Positions 54,556-63,438 of a DNA stretch of 64,000 nt are shown piece after piece. The first letter of the stretch is position 1. The number at the start of each line of letters is the position of its first letter. The notes under the pieces were generated by a model. That model had not been told where the DNA came from. It saw only the letters and a list, made by a program, of their open reading frames with translations, and did no database searches. Position numbers and translations under genes: made by a program. This DNA comes from Bacillus sp. USDA818B3_A (lineage in GTDB: Bacteria > Bacillota > Bacilli > Bacillales > Cytobacillaceae): the NCBI RefSeq assembly GCF_009928415.1, contig NZ_JAABNN010000002.1, positions 372,001 through 436,000 on the forward strand, in the 5' to 3' direction.

Positions 54556-55431
54556 TTATCTTTTAATATATCCAATTACATTATTCTCCATCACTTGTAA
54601 ATCACTCGCAATGCTAGTAAATTTATCTCCAACCTGTCCTTCGTTTTCCACAATCGCATAACGAATCGATCCTAATTCATTCAGCTTTTGATAAGTATCT
54701 TGGAAGTTAACAATTCCTGTACCGAGGTTAACGAAATCAGTTGGCTTCACAAGCTCTGTATATAGTTTCATCAGATCCGCGTTGTCCTCTTGACTTGATG
54801 CAAATAAATTAACGGTTTCTACATGTTTCCCTAAGTCCTTTTGATGGATCATATCACAGCGGCTGCCTAATTTTTCAAGCAATGCCAATGGTTCATATCC
54901 ACCCCTCATAACCCAAACGAGGTCCAGCTCAAATTTCACGTTCTTTGGATCTGTATTTTCAACAAGAAGGTCAAATAGGGATGTTTCTCCAATTCTCTTA
55001 AACTCATGTGCATGATTATGATAGTAGAAGCCTAAACCTGCCTCGTTGCACTTTTTCCCTAATAGATTTAGTTGTTCAGCAGTTTGGAGGGCATCCTCAC
55101 GTCCAGAAATAAAGGCCATTGGAAAGACAATAGACTCTGCACCAAGTGTTGCATTTTCTTCAATAATTTTATCCCAATCAGCAGCCAGTAACGATTGTCC
55201 TGGAGCAACACCTTCATGTGCGGCAAACGCCTTTAATCCTAGTTCGTCAAACTTCTTTTTAATAACCGGAAGGGTAAAAGTATCAGTAAACCGCTCTCCC
55301 GTTGCAAAGTTGGCAGAAATCAACTCTATGTTTTTGTAACCCATCTCAGCTACTTTTTCTAAGGTACCAAAATAATCTTCGTTTAACTCTCTAAATACTG
55401 AAAATAAATTTAATCCAATTTCCATTGCCAT
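54556..55431 (-). CDS. Sugar phosphate isomerase/epimerase-like TIM-barrel protein
   Basis: A 291-residue xylose-isomerase-like TIM barrel (AP-endonuclease 2 superfamily). Conserved patterns include 'YHNHAHEF' (barrel strand with metal-binding His), 'KFELDLVWV' and 'MIHQKDLGK'. It has no signal peptide. Such proteins are keto-sugar isomerases, epimerases or inosose-type dehydratases, and the substrate cannot be told from sequence. It starts at ATG 55431 after AAAGGGG and heads an operon with GH3 and the deacetylase, under a CGACTT repeat. Confidence 0.8.
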   Translation of the reverse strand: MAMEIGLNLFSVFRELNEDYFGTLEKVAEMGYKNIELISANFATGERFTDTFTLPVIKKKFDELGLKAFAAHEGVAPGQSLLAADWDKIIEENATLGAESIVFPMAFISGREDALQTAEQLNLLGKKCNEAGLGFYYHNHAHEFKRIGETSLFDLLVENTDPKNVKFELDLVWVMRGGYEPLALLEKLGSRCDMIHQKDLGKHVETVNLFASSQEDNADLMKLYTELVKPTDFVNLGTGIVNFQDTYQKLNELGSIRYAIVENEGQVGDKFTSIASDLQVMENNVIGYIKR

Positions 55432-55613
55432 TTTTATCTGCCCCTTTTTTTAAATTACAAGCATAGATTTGTTTGAAGGTTCTAAGCTTGTGAAAACTGT
55501 TCCTGCCACCCACTTCTTTAACCTTCTTTTTTAAAATATTTGAGTGGCCAATATTAAATAGTCTTTTCTACTTTAAAGATACACCATATGTAAGCCCTTT
55601 CCTACCCATAAAT

Positions 55614-55642
55614 ACGACCTATTATTTTCAAATTTCCGACTT
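55614..55642. promoter_or_regulatory. Module 3 CGACTT direct repeat, copy 4 (isomerase operon)
   Basis: CGACCT at 55615 and CGACTT at 55637, 22 bp apart, with the spacer TATTATTTTCAAATTTC resembling those of the other copies. Confidence 0.6.
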
Positions 55643-55659
55643 TTTTAATATCAAACAAA

Positions 55660-55682
55660 CCAAACACTTTTTTGTGATTGGC
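55660..55682 (-). terminator. Terminator after the second esterase gene
   Basis: CCAATCAC pairs with GTGTTTGG (one G-U and one mismatch) around a short A/T loop; T-containing tail on the minus strand. Confidence 0.5.
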
Positions 55683-55692
55683 TTGTCTTTAC

Positions 55693-56595
55693 CTACTTTA
55701 AATGTTTGTCTAGGAAATCAAGAACTTTTGAGATATTTTCTGGTGTATCAAACTCAGGACCGCCATGACCGGCATCTTGCAGCAGTTCAAAAAAGATCTT
55801 ATCAGCACCTAGGACAGATTCTAATTTAGCCGCGAAATGGACCGACTGCAGCCGTGGAATAATGTTATCAATCGAACCGTGCTGAATAAATACCGGTGGA
55901 CAATCTTCCGTGATAAATGTTTCAGGATTATGCTTGGAAACCAGTTCAGGGATCAATGTGATCTGCTGACCCATCAGTTTCGATTCAAAAGAATCGGCTG
56001 AATTGTGGATCTGGCCCTCAATTCCAATCTCTATAAACTGTTCGTCCATGGTCAGAAAATTGATAGGACCGTACCAATCGATCGCCGCCTGGATTTTGTC
56101 CGAGACATCTACATTGCCAAGATTCGGGTTCTTAAATTCAGCAACATCGCCCGAAGCTGCACACATTGCTGACAAAGCACCGCCGGCAGATCCACCCCAG
56201 GTGGCGATTTTTTCCGGATTAAGAGAGTACTTTGCCGCATTGGCCCTAACAAAACGAATGGCCGCTTTCACATCTTCAACGTCCGCAGGAAATTTAGCTT
56301 CCCCACTCAAACGATAGTTTACCGATACGATTGCATAGCCCCTCTCCAAACCTTTTAGCGCTGACACACAATCAGAACCGCGGCTATCACCAAACGCGAA
56401 GGCTCCGCCATGGATACATACTATAACCGGAAAAGGACCGTCTCCCTCCGGCAAGTAGATATCTAGTGTTTGGGTTGGTGATAGATTTGCATATGGAACA
56501 TCCAAAATTTTTCTATCATAATAATCCACATTTACCATTGGTAATACGACACCTGGTATGACTTCAACCTCAAAACTTGGCTTTATTTGAACCAA
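55693..56595 (-). CDS. HSL-type alpha/beta-hydrolase esterase
   Basis: A 300-residue cytoplasmic esterase of the hormone-sensitive-lipase-like family: oxyanion motif 'CIHGGAFAFG', nucleophile Ser in 'WGGSAGGA', and C-terminal His in 'DAGHGG'. I chose TTG 56595 because AAAGGAG lies eight bases upstream; the GTG three codons earlier abuts that site. It probably deacylates imported sugars, together with the other esterases in the region. It lies alone between two terminators. Confidence 0.82.
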   Translation of the reverse strand: MVQIKPSFEVEVIPGVVLPMVNVDYYDRKILDVPYANLSPTQTLDIYLPEGDGPFPVIVCIHGGAFAFGDSRGSDCVSALKGLERGYAIVSVNYRLSGEAKFPADVEDVKAAIRFVRANAAKYSLNPEKIATWGGSAGGALSAMCAASGDVAEFKNPNLGNVDVSDKIQAAIDWYGPINFLTMDEQFIEIGIEGQIHNSADSFESKLMGQQITLIPELVSKHNPETFITEDCPPVFIQHGSIDNIIPRLQSVHFAAKLESVLGADKIFFELLQDAGHGGPEFDTPENISKVLDFLDKHLK

Positions 56596-56729
56596 AATTA
56601 ACACTCCTTTGCTTATCCTTAAATATTACAAATGATCGAGCGCTTACTTCCATTTTAATAGTTTGGCAGATACTTTTCAGGTTCATTTTTAACCTTTTTT
56701 ATGTCATTTCCTAACATATTTACTTTATA

Positions 56730-56776
56730 AAAAACAACATGCGCTGTTAAGGGAAATCCTCTCCACAACGCATGTT
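56730..56776 (-). terminator. Terminator after the GH43-like gene
   Basis: ACATGCGTTGT pairs with ACAGCGCATGT on the minus strand, followed by TGTTTTTTAT. Confidence 0.75.
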
Positions 56777-56787
56777 TAATAGAAAAT

Positions 56788-57669
56788 TTAAACTAGCAAT
56801 AAACCATCATTAACCTCTTTTATTCTTTTAAACTGTGGTCTTTCCTTGTACAAATCATTTGGATAATGTAAGGCGTACATCCAATCTTTTGCCTTGGTTT
56901 GGAATAACATTCCGTGACCTCCGTTTTCACTGTAAAGAGGTGTTTCCAAGTGGTGCCATTTCCCGTCGATTTCTCCATTATCTGAAATGGCCACACCCAC
57001 GGCATATCCTTTTGCTCCCCAACTAGACCAGAGCATTAGCAGCTTCCCTGATTCTGTCCGATACATACAGGGACCATCAACAAAATAAACGTCCCCATCC
57101 ATTCCGAATTCCTTTTTTGCAAACGGGATCGGAACCGACCATGGTGCAGTGGAAGCTTCAAATAATAGTTTTGGTTCACCTACAGCCATTCGTAAATCCT
57201 GTGATAATTCGATTGCATGCATTTCACCGTTTGGGTTATCCTCAAAGGAATGTCCAAATATCATATAAGGTGTTCCGTCAGCACTAAAATAAAGAGTCCC
57301 ATCCAAACAATTCCAATCTTTTGGAGTAACTGGTCCATCACTATGAGGCTGAAACGGTCCGGTTGGTGAGTCAGAAATGAGTATTTGCGTTCCTAAATTT
57401 TGAATAGCTGATCGGAATGAAGCGACTAAGTAAAACGAGCCTTTATAGTAGTAGCATTCTGGTGCCCAATAGCATCTGTCTGCCCAGAAGTCTCCATGAT
57501 TGTGGAAAATTTCAATCGGACCTTCCCAATTTTCCAAGTCCTCACTTACATAGCAGTCAAAGCCATCTGCAGGTCCCCAAGTGGTTGCACTTCTTGTTCC
57601 ATAAAGATAGTATTTTTCTTCATGATTTAAGATGTAAGGATCCCTTATATTAATTTCGTTTGTTTTCAT
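56788..57669 (-). CDS. GH43-like beta-propeller glycosidase with Asp at the usual acid position
   Basis: A 293-residue five-bladed propeller protein without signal peptide. It has the GH43 base Asp in 'IRDPYI' (D10), 'YWAPECYYYKG', and the pKa-modulating Asp in 'NCLDGTLYF' (D123). Where GH43 enzymes usually have Glu in an E-G-P motif, this protein has 'FVDGPCMYR' (D198). Arabinofuranosidase, arabinanase or xylosidase activity would be typical. The Glu-to-Asp change may alter activity or define a subgroup. It starts at ATG 57669 after GGAGA, 19 bp behind the GH78 gene in the same operon. Confidence 0.82.
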   Translation of the reverse strand: MKTNEINIRDPYILNHEEKYYLYGTRSATTWGPADGFDCYVSEDLENWEGPIEIFHNHGDFWADRCYWAPECYYYKGSFYLVASFRSAIQNLGTQILISDSPTGPFQPHSDGPVTPKDWNCLDGTLYFSADGTPYMIFGHSFEDNPNGEMHAIELSQDLRMAVGEPKLLFEASTAPWSVPIPFAKKEFGMDGDVYFVDGPCMYRTESGKLLMLWSSWGAKGYAVGVAISDNGEIDGKWHHLETPLYSENGGHGMLFQTKAKDWMYALHYPNDLYKERPQFKRIKEVNDGLLLV

Positions 57670-57688
57670 TTTTTATATCTCCTAGAGA

Positions 57689-60532
57689 TTATTGAACAAC
57701 TACTTTTATTTTCCCAAGCTTTACATCCAGCTCGTCTAAAACCTCTGCAGAGATTGGCAAGAACGGCATATGGGACAATTCTCTTAAGGATTGATGCCCT
57801 AAGTTGGCAATCATCTCCTCAGGTAAAGCGGCCGCTTGAGGTGCAGTTTCTGCCAATACTGCTTTTACCTCGTCAGAACCCATTAATTCACCAAATGGCA
57901 GATGAGTACTGTAGTATTTTATATATTCAGCTTCCGGCATATAATCGAATTCCCAAGTCCCACTGTGCAGCTCAACCTGTACCCTTTCACCGCTCTGTCT
58001 AGCAGTAACCTCTACGTCCCTTAAGGATTTTCCATTCAGCAGTACCTTATCTAAGTCAGCATCAGGCAATTCAACTGTAGCTGTGGCATTAAAAGGAATG
58101 ACAAACTTAAATGCCAGCTTTCCACTTTCATTTAATTCCCACTGACTTTCATATGAACCAGCCGCAGAATCCAAGGACGCCTTTGCATACTTCAAGCGAT
58201 AATCAGGCTGAGGCGCCAGCCTCACATGTCTAAATCCTGGCTGATCTTCCACAGGATTGATACCAGCTACATTTCGATACATCCATTCCACAATCGAACC
58301 ATAAGCATAGTGATTTAACGAGTTCATATCCGTTCCACTTATCTTACCGTCCGGCAATACAGAGTTCCAGCGCTCCCAAATTGTTGTTGCTCCCATCGTT
58401 ACCGCATACAACCAGCTTGGGTAATCCTTGTTTAGTAGTAATGTATAAGCTAAATCATTGTTTCCATTTTCAGACAACACTCTGCATAGATACGGTGTCC
58501 CTACAAATCCGGTCTTTAAATGATTCTTATCCTTTTTCAATCTTTGACGTAAATCATTCGCTATTCTATCTTTATGTTCTTCCGGAACAAGATCCATGAA
58601 TAGGGAAACAATGAACGCAGTCTGATTATTTAAGGCGAGTCTTCCAGTAGAAGTGAAGTACTCTCCCTGGATGGCCACTCTTACTTCATTTGATAGCTGT
58701 TCGTACTCCGAGGCAATTTCCTCCTTACCAAGAACCTTTGCTGCTTTAGCAACTAGCATAGAAGAATAGCAATAATAGGCAGAGGAAATAAATGCTGTTT
58801 CGGTACCGCCCATCGGTGATTTTGGATCCTCGCCATCCAATGCCAGCCAATCCCCAAAATGGAAGCCCGTAGTCCATAATCTTTTGGCACCTGAAGCATC
58901 ATCCGCTCTCTTGATAAAGTCAACCCAGCCCTTCATGCTCTCAAATTGCTGTTCCAGAATGGCTTTATCCCCGTAATGTAAATACACATTCCATGGAATA
59001 ACAGTTGCTGCCTCTCCCCAGGCACTTGACCCCCCGCCTTTAACCGTTGCCATTGGAACAACCATCGGAACCATTCCATCTTGTGAAGATTGTTCCTGTG
59101 CAAGGTCATATCCGTATTTAGTAAAGAAAGCATAGGTATCCATATTGAAGGCTGCTGTTCCAGAAAAGACTTGAGCATCACCAGTCCAGCCCATCCGCTC
59201 ATCCCGCTGCGGGCAGTCGGTCGGTACATCAAGGAAGTTGCCTTTTTGACCCCATAATGCATTTAAAAATAATCTGTTTACTAATGGATTGCTAGTTTCA
59301 ATACTTCCTGTTATATCCATATCAGAATATAAGACGCATCCTGTAAAGTCATCTTTATCCAATTCCACATTCCAGCCGGAGACTTTTACATATCTAAAGC
59401 CGTAAAAAGTAAAATGCGGTCTTACGGTAGATTCTTCCCCATTGGATATGAACCTAAATTCTGCCTTTGCAGTACGGAGATTGTCTTGATAGAAATTGCC
59501 TTCTTGGAGAAGTTCAGCATACTGTAATACAATTTCAGTCCCCTTCGGAGCAGATGTTTTAAATTGTATCCAGCCTACCATATTCTGGCCCATATCCAAC
59601 ACGGTTTCTCCCGCAGGAGTTTTGATTACCTCAATTGGTTTTAATTCTTCCTTTACAACTACTGGCAGGCTCAATCTTGCTTTTAATCGGTCATATCCCA
59701 AATCTATTTCCTTAACATTATAGGAAGTAGCATCGTTTGCATTTGCATCAAATATCTCTCCGTCATAAATACCACTGAAAAGAATTGAACTCTTTCTTGC
59801 TTTCCACGAATCATCTGTATGAATAACAGTCTTTGTTCCATCCTGATGGGTTACGATAATTTCACATAGTAGAGCAAATTGATTACCGTAGATTTCCGAT
59901 TCTCCGCCCTCAAAACCAAAGCGCCCCTTGTATAATCCATTTCCAAGACTAACTTCAACAGAGTTTTGACCGGGTCTGACTAGATTAGTAATATCATAGG
60001 TTTGGTATTGTACCCATTTGTCATAAGCGTTGAAATTTGGAGATAGATACTCATCTCCAGCCTTTTCACCATTAATCTCTATTTCATATAACCCCAAACC
60101 GCAAACATAGGCACGTGCAGAAACAATGTCTTTTGACACATCAAATTCCCTTGAGATTACAGGGTGGATGTCCTTATCAAAATCAGGGGTAATCCACTTG
60201 GCATCCCATGATTCTGCTAGTTTTGCCGTTTCAAACCAAGCGATGTCACTTGTAGCCACATCCCCATTATCCGCCCAAACGGTCACACGCCAGTAGTAGC
60301 GAGTGTAAGACTCTAATTGAAATGGCAGTTCGTATGCCAAACTATCAATCTCCGTGCTTTTCCCGCTGTCAAATACTAGGTTTGTAAACTCTTGATCTAG
60401 CGCAACCTGTATTTGCGCAGCTGTTTGTTTTTTAGCCGTAGTTTCATAAGTAACAAAAGATAATCTCGGTCTTCCTAAATCAAATCCCAGTGGGTTTGTA
60501 ATTCGGTTCGTTTTTAAATTTTTTATTTTCAT
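57689..60532 (-). CDS. GH78 alpha-L-rhamnosidase with C-terminal helical module
   Basis: A 947-residue full-length GH78 enzyme. N-terminal Fn3-like (about 1-105) and lectin-like beta domains (about 110-290) precede a linker beta domain. The (alpha/alpha)6 barrel carries 'CPQRDERMGWTGDAQ' (440-454, general acid region D444/E445). A C-terminal beta domain follows, then a 75-residue helical module (873-947, 'HLPFGELMGSDEVKAVLAE') shared with two other hydrolases in the window. There is no signal peptide. I chose ATG 60532 because GAAAGGA lies upstream. It releases L-rhamnose from imported rhamnosides, linking to rhaD-fucO at the left end. Confidence 0.9.
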   Translation of the reverse strand: MKIKNLKTNRITNPLGFDLGRPRLSFVTYETTAKKQTAAQIQVALDQEFTNLVFDSGKSTEIDSLAYELPFQLESYTRYYWRVTVWADNGDVATSDIAWFETAKLAESWDAKWITPDFDKDIHPVISREFDVSKDIVSARAYVCGLGLYEIEINGEKAGDEYLSPNFNAYDKWVQYQTYDITNLVRPGQNSVEVSLGNGLYKGRFGFEGGESEIYGNQFALLCEIIVTHQDGTKTVIHTDDSWKARKSSILFSGIYDGEIFDANANDATSYNVKEIDLGYDRLKARLSLPVVVKEELKPIEVIKTPAGETVLDMGQNMVGWIQFKTSAPKGTEIVLQYAELLQEGNFYQDNLRTAKAEFRFISNGEESTVRPHFTFYGFRYVKVSGWNVELDKDDFTGCVLYSDMDITGSIETSNPLVNRLFLNALWGQKGNFLDVPTDCPQRDERMGWTGDAQVFSGTAAFNMDTYAFFTKYGYDLAQEQSSQDGMVPMVVPMATVKGGGSSAWGEAATVIPWNVYLHYGDKAILEQQFESMKGWVDFIKRADDASGAKRLWTTGFHFGDWLALDGEDPKSPMGGTETAFISSAYYCYSSMLVAKAAKVLGKEEIASEYEQLSNEVRVAIQGEYFTSTGRLALNNQTAFIVSLFMDLVPEEHKDRIANDLRQRLKKDKNHLKTGFVGTPYLCRVLSENGNNDLAYTLLLNKDYPSWLYAVTMGATTIWERWNSVLPDGKISGTDMNSLNHYAYGSIVEWMYRNVAGINPVEDQPGFRHVRLAPQPDYRLKYAKASLDSAAGSYESQWELNESGKLAFKFVIPFNATATVELPDADLDKVLLNGKSLRDVEVTARQSGERVQVELHSGTWEFDYMPEAEYIKYYSTHLPFGELMGSDEVKAVLAETAPQAAALPEEMIANLGHQSLRELSHMPFLPISAEVLDELDVKLGKIKVVVQ

Positions 60533-60711
60533 CTGTAGACTTCCTTTCAATATGATAATAAAACATAGGATGATTGTGTTTTCTGCTAATTTAATTTTAG
60601 CAAACGCTTTAATATAATTTAATATTGAAATGAAAGATTTTATATTGCTCGATTCAAAGATAACTCCTATTAAGAAGTAAAAGGCAGTTCACTCTGCCGT
60701 GAAAAGGGGCA

Positions 60712-60736
60712 GCACTCCATCCTCATAATGGAGTGC
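60712..60736 (-). terminator. Terminator-like hairpin after the NagZ-type GH3 gene
   Basis: A perfect 9-bp stem GCACTCCAT/ATGGAGTGC with a 7-base loop. It lies 11 bp after the stop, but the tail has few T residues, so some readthrough into the GH78 operon is possible. Confidence 0.5.
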
Positions 60737-60746
60737 TTAATTTTAT

Positions 60747-62471
60747 TTAAAATCTTGTATCCCATTTCCCGCAAAACGGATCGACAGGATTCTTCCCTTT
60801 AAACTCTGATTTCCCTAAAATTTTATCCACAACTGCTCCTACTACATATTCATTTGATGAATAAGCATTAATATAGGTCTTAACCATTGGTACGTCCTGT
60901 AGATGGTAAGGGTTAGCAACCGAAACAAATAATGTCGGGATATCTTTAACAAACCATGGAGCGTTGGCATTTAGCGGCTGCTGCCAATTAATTCTGACCG
61001 ACGTTTGGTTACTTGCTGTTTCAAGGTTGGCTACATAGATGATAAGATCATAGTTCTTTTTAAACTCGTTTACACTCATAAACAGCTCTTGGAAATTAAC
61101 TTGCTTGTCATTATATAAATCTACTTCAAAGCCAGCACTTACAAGAGAATCGATAAACGGTTGAGTGACGGAGCCGCCTTCCTTTAGCCCTCCATCTTGA
61201 TCACCTAATACATATAGTCGAACCCTTTTATACTGGTCAGCACTAATAGGCAGCAGTTTTTGTGTGTCCTTTACTAATGTAACGGATTGGTCTGCACATT
61301 CTCTTGCCCAAACCTTATGTTCCTCACACTGTAATACCGATAACTCAGCTGCGTCAGGTACTAAAGTTCCCATTTCCTTTTGTGCATGAAGACCTAACGA
61401 TGCTTTTAGAGCAAGTACTCTAGTAACTGCTTCGTCTACTCTTTCTAAGGTTAGAATACCTGTCTCAATCCCATTCAACATAAACTCATAATCTTCTTTT
61501 ATATTACGATTGAAGAGGAACATATCACAGCCTGAGGCAATTGCCTTAGGTACTGCAACTTCTCTTCTTTCTGAAGTAGTAAACCCTAGCATTGGGGATG
61601 CATCAGTCACAATTAAACCATTAAAACCTAACTTTTCCCTTAATAATCCATTTAGTAACTCTGGTGCTAGTGTGGCCGGCATGATTTGTTCATCTTTAAT
61701 ACCCGGCACAAGTTCTCTGGAATATTCAGGGAGCATGATATGTCCCGCCATAATTGATTTCGTCCCGCTGTCTATCATTTCTTGATAAACCATTCCAAAG
61801 GTTTGATCCCATTCTTCGGCAGATAAGGTATTTACAGATGATAAAAGATGTTGATCTCTGTCATCCACTCCATCTCCTGGGAAATGCTTGACAGCCGCTG
61901 CAAGGCCGCTTTCGTGTATTCCCTTCATAAAGGCTTTAGACATTTGAGCAACCCTAATCGGGTCAGACCCGTACGTTCTTACATTGGTGATTGGGTTTCG
62001 ATAGTTCATATCTATATCAACAATCGGTGCAAAAGCCCAGTTACAACCGGCCACACGGCCTTCACGACCTGCAACTAATCCTAATTTATAGGCCATTTCT
62101 TCATTATCTGTTGCAGCCACCTGCATCTGTTTTCCAAAATAGGTGCCATCGGTTGCAATCCCATTCCCGCCAGCCTCCAAGTTGGCAGAGATTAGTAAAG
62201 GAACTGGCGATAACTCTTGTAACAACCGATGTGTTTCCTGTATTTTTGCTCCTATATCCGGCCGGTACATGATGCCGCCAGGATGATATTCCTTAATGAA
62301 GGCTTCTAACTCTTGTTTATTGTCTGAACCGCCAATGGGACAAAATAATTGCCCCACTTTTTCATGTAAGGTCATGGATTGAAGAGTTTCTTCCACCCAC
62401 TGAATTTCTTTTTCATTAAGAAAAAATGGTTTGCTTTTCAAGAAAGTTAGGTTATCACTTAATTTCAGCAT
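60747..62471 (-). CDS. NagZ-type GH3 enzyme (glycosidase or retaining phosphorylase)
   Basis: A 574-residue GH3 protein with a barrel (about 30-380) and a second domain (about 390-574), no signal peptide. It carries the NagZ-subfamily signature 'KHFPGDGVDDRDQH' (195-208), with the D206-H208 dyad that acts as acid/base in that group, and nucleophile D290 in 'LIVTDASP'. Classical NagZ has H and S/T where this has D200 and Q207, so N-acetylglucosamine specificity may be lost. His-acid/base GH3 enzymes can use phosphate instead of water. Its start is only four bases after the pgmB stop, with AGGAG upstream, which makes a beta-glycoside phosphorylase role attractive. Hydrolysis is the conservative alternative. 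Confidence 0.8.
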   Translation of the reverse strand: MLKLSDNLTFLKSKPFFLNEKEIQWVEETLQSMTLHEKVGQLFCPIGGSDNKQELEAFIKEYHPGGIMYRPDIGAKIQETHRLLQELSPVPLLISANLEAGGNGIATDGTYFGKQMQVAATDNEEMAYKLGLVAGREGRVAGCNWAFAPIVDIDMNYRNPITNVRTYGSDPIRVAQMSKAFMKGIHESGLAAAVKHFPGDGVDDRDQHLLSSVNTLSAEEWDQTFGMVYQEMIDSGTKSIMAGHIMLPEYSRELVPGIKDEQIMPATLAPELLNGLLREKLGFNGLIVTDASPMLGFTTSERREVAVPKAIASGCDMFLFNRNIKEDYEFMLNGIETGILTLERVDEAVTRVLALKASLGLHAQKEMGTLVPDAAELSVLQCEEHKVWARECADQSVTLVKDTQKLLPISADQYKRVRLYVLGDQDGGLKEGGSVTQPFIDSLVSAGFEVDLYNDKQVNFQELFMSVNEFKKNYDLIIYVANLETASNQTSVRINWQQPLNANAPWFVKDIPTLFVSVANPYHLQDVPMVKTYINAYSSNEYVVGAVVDKILGKSEFKGKNPVDPFCGKWDTRF

Positions 62472-62475
62472 AGTC

Positions 62476-63138
62476 TTAGCTCCTAATCATGTTGAATTCT
62501 AGTAACTTTTCTATTTCTATATTGGTTAAATCGATTAATTTCATATCAGCGTTTACGCAGTTAACAGCTGACCCTACACCCACTGCCTTCATACCTGCAG
62601 CTTTTGCAGCATCAATTCCTGCTTGTGCGTCTTCGATAACTGCACATGCTTCGGGCTGTATTCCTAGCATTTGGGCAGCCAGCAGAAAGACCTCCGGATC
62701 AGGTTTACTGTTTTTGATGCTATTTCCATCCGCAATGGCATCAAAGTTCGAAGTTAATCCAATCTGCTCTAAAATAAAGGGCGTGTTTTTACTAGAAGAG
62801 CCGATGGCGATTTTTATATCCCTAGCCTTTAAACTTATTAAAAGATTAATAACCCCTGGTAAAATGTCATTGGGTGATAACTTGTTAAGCAGTTCACAAT
62901 AGATTTCATTTTTTCTTTGTGCAAGTTGAAGTTTCTCATTTTCACTGTAAGCTTTATCTGAATGACTCAGAATAATATCGAGACTTTCCATTCTGCTTAC
63001 ACCGCGAAGTCTTTCATTTATTTTTCTATCAAAATAGATGTTTTCTTGATCGCTGATTTGTTTCCATGCTTGGTAATGATATTCATCTGTAGAAACAATT
63101 ACACCGTCTAAATCAAAAATAACTGCTGATATATTCAT
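62476..63138 (-). CDS. pgmB: Beta-phosphoglucomutase
   Basis: A 220-residue HAD-superfamily phosphomutase: nucleophile D9 and general acid D11 in 'FDLDGV', cap-domain 'RLRGVSRMESL', 'GSSSKN' (motif II) and 'KPDPEVF' then 'VIEDAQAG' (motifs III/IV). It interconverts beta-glucose-1-phosphate and glucose-6-phosphate, feeding inverting alpha-glucoside phosphorylases in other bacteria. I chose ATG 63138 with GAGG nine bases upstream; the longer frame adds five residues. No GH65 or other known phosphorylase gene is in the window; its immediate partner is the NagZ-type GH3. A cre-like site precedes it. Confidence 0.9.
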   Translation of the reverse strand: MNISAVIFDLDGVIVSTDEYHYQAWKQISDQENIYFDRKINERLRGVSRMESLDIILSHSDKAYSENEKLQLAQRKNEIYCELLNKLSPNDILPGVINLLISLKARDIKIAIGSSSKNTPFILEQIGLTSNFDAIADGNSIKNSKPDPEVFLLAAQMLGIQPEACAVIEDAQAGIDAAKAAGMKAVGVGSAVNCVNADMKLIDLTNIEIEKLLEFNMIRS

Positions 63139-63195
63139 AGGCCCCATCCTCATTTATCAAAAAGTAAGCAACGCTGCGCCATTTGCGCAATTATC

Positions 63196-63209
63196 TGTAA
63201 GCGTTTCCT
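63196..63209. promoter_or_regulatory. cre-like site before pgmB
   Basis: TGTAAGCGTTTCCT matches the cre consensus except at two of the last three positions, about 58 bp upstream of the pgmB start. Confidence 0.45.
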
Positions 63210-63325
63210 ATTGCAATTACTATGATATAAGAAATAACACCTGATCGCTTTCCCCTTTTTGGCTGAAAATAGGCTGATATTTGTTCTAATTATGATTTAC
63301 AGATTTATCCAAAAAGCTAAAGAAA

Positions 63326-63367
63326 GTAAAAAAAGAACCAGGTTAGCTTAACTGGTTCCGTTTTTTT
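63326..63367. terminator. Orphan bidirectional terminator or leader hairpin
   Basis: GAACCAGGTTA/TAACTGGTTC stem (63335-63358, with a small loop) flanked by an A-run and seven T residues. No gene ends next to it on either strand within the window. Confidence 0.6.
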
Positions 63368-63438
63368 GTAGTAAAATAGCTATGTCTGATTTTGTTTGTT
63401 AAAAAATAATCATATTATTTCACACTAGAGGTTATTAA

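Larger units (their letters stand above)
63139..63438. other. 300-bp region between pgmB and the small plus-strand ORF
   Basis: It contains the pgmB control region with a cre-like site (63196-63209), a GGCTGA direct repeat at about 63260-63276, and a strong bidirectional hairpin (63326-63367). No gene is seen. Confidence 0.6.
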
